64,000 bases of DNA from Lautropia sp. (lineage in GTDB: Bacteria > Pseudomonadota > Gammaproteobacteria > Burkholderiales > Burkholderiaceae_E). The position numbers and the translations under genes were made by a program. How positions within the stretch are numbered: position 1 is the first letter of the stretch; each line of letters opens with the position of its first letter. Positions 63,962 through 64,000 of the stretch are shown piece by piece. The notes beneath the pieces were generated by a model that was given only the letters and a program-made list of their open reading frames with translations, was not told the origin of the DNA and searched no databases. Location of the stretch: positions 62,001 through 126,000 of the forward strand of contig JAUNAC010000002.1 in the NCBI GenBank assembly GCA_030527825.1. Direction: 5' to 3'.

Positions 63962-64000
63962 GGCGGGTTACCTCCAGGCAATGTTCAGGCTGTCAGTGTA

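Noticed and set aside
1-64000. tRNA, rRNA, CRISPR arrays, integrases, transposases or attachment sites
   Set aside because: None could be recognised; the accessory-looking genes show no flanking mobile-element signature beyond the local duplication at 4.9-6.5 kb.

Overview
This window is GC-rich chromosomal DNA of a betaproteobacterium, most likely Burkholderiales. The protein families and the gene orders (tkt-gap-pgk, pyk-aldolase, purC-purE-purK-sua5; a full ccoNOQP/GHIS set beside fnr and hemN; nqrABCDEF-apbE-nqrM) fit that order. A Lautropia-like genus is plausible but cannot be settled from the sequence alone. I see no rRNA, tRNA, CRISPR array, integrase or complete insertion sequence. 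Nearly all DNA is coding, with many 4-8 bp gene overlaps.

Left part (1-14.7 kb): a lytic transglycosylase overlapping an FAD-linked oxidase, a multidrug MFS pump, and a secreted RNase Sa/barnase-type ribonuclease translationally coupled to its barstar inhibitor. The barstar/rsmE junction has been duplicated around a quinone-reductase-like gene. One copy keeps an intact barstar and a broken rsmE end; the other keeps an intact rsmE and a barstar with an internal deletion. Next come transketolase, GAPDH and phosphoglycerate kinase (central carbon metabolism), closed by a strong terminator. Two distantly related cysteine-patterned lipoproteins of unknown function flank the pseudouridine synthase rluE.

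Middle (14.7-28.7 kb): a TonB-dependent siderophore receptor with a possible Fur site, then a microaerobic respiration block. hemN (oxygen-independent heme synthesis) and fnr (oxygen sensor) are divergent around a perfect FNR box. The cbb3 cytochrome oxidase structural genes (ccoN, O, Q, P), its assembly genes (ccoG, H, S, I) and a TauE-like membrane protein lie on the minus strand, with a second FNR box in the ccoN leader. Together they make and control a high-affinity terminal oxidase for low oxygen.

Right-centre (29-43 kb): pyruvate kinase and a class I fructose-bisphosphate aldolase continue the glycolytic set. A block of GSTs, a PiT phosphate transporter, an MFS pump, a NERD-helicase and a DUF481 outer-membrane protein intervenes before purC-purE-purK-sua5 (purine synthesis and tRNA t6A).

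Right end (43-64 kb): a benzoate-CoA-ligase homologue that has lost both signature lysines, a divergent MocR regulator/MFS pair around a perfect inverted repeat, malate synthase G, a DUF4298 protein, a secreted protein with two similar end domains, the complete Na+-translocating NADH:quinone reductase operon with its flavin transferase and iron-sulfur maturation factor, and a large lipoprotein copper-radical (galactose/glyoxal-oxidase type) enzyme with a duplicated C-terminal module. A GST closes the window.
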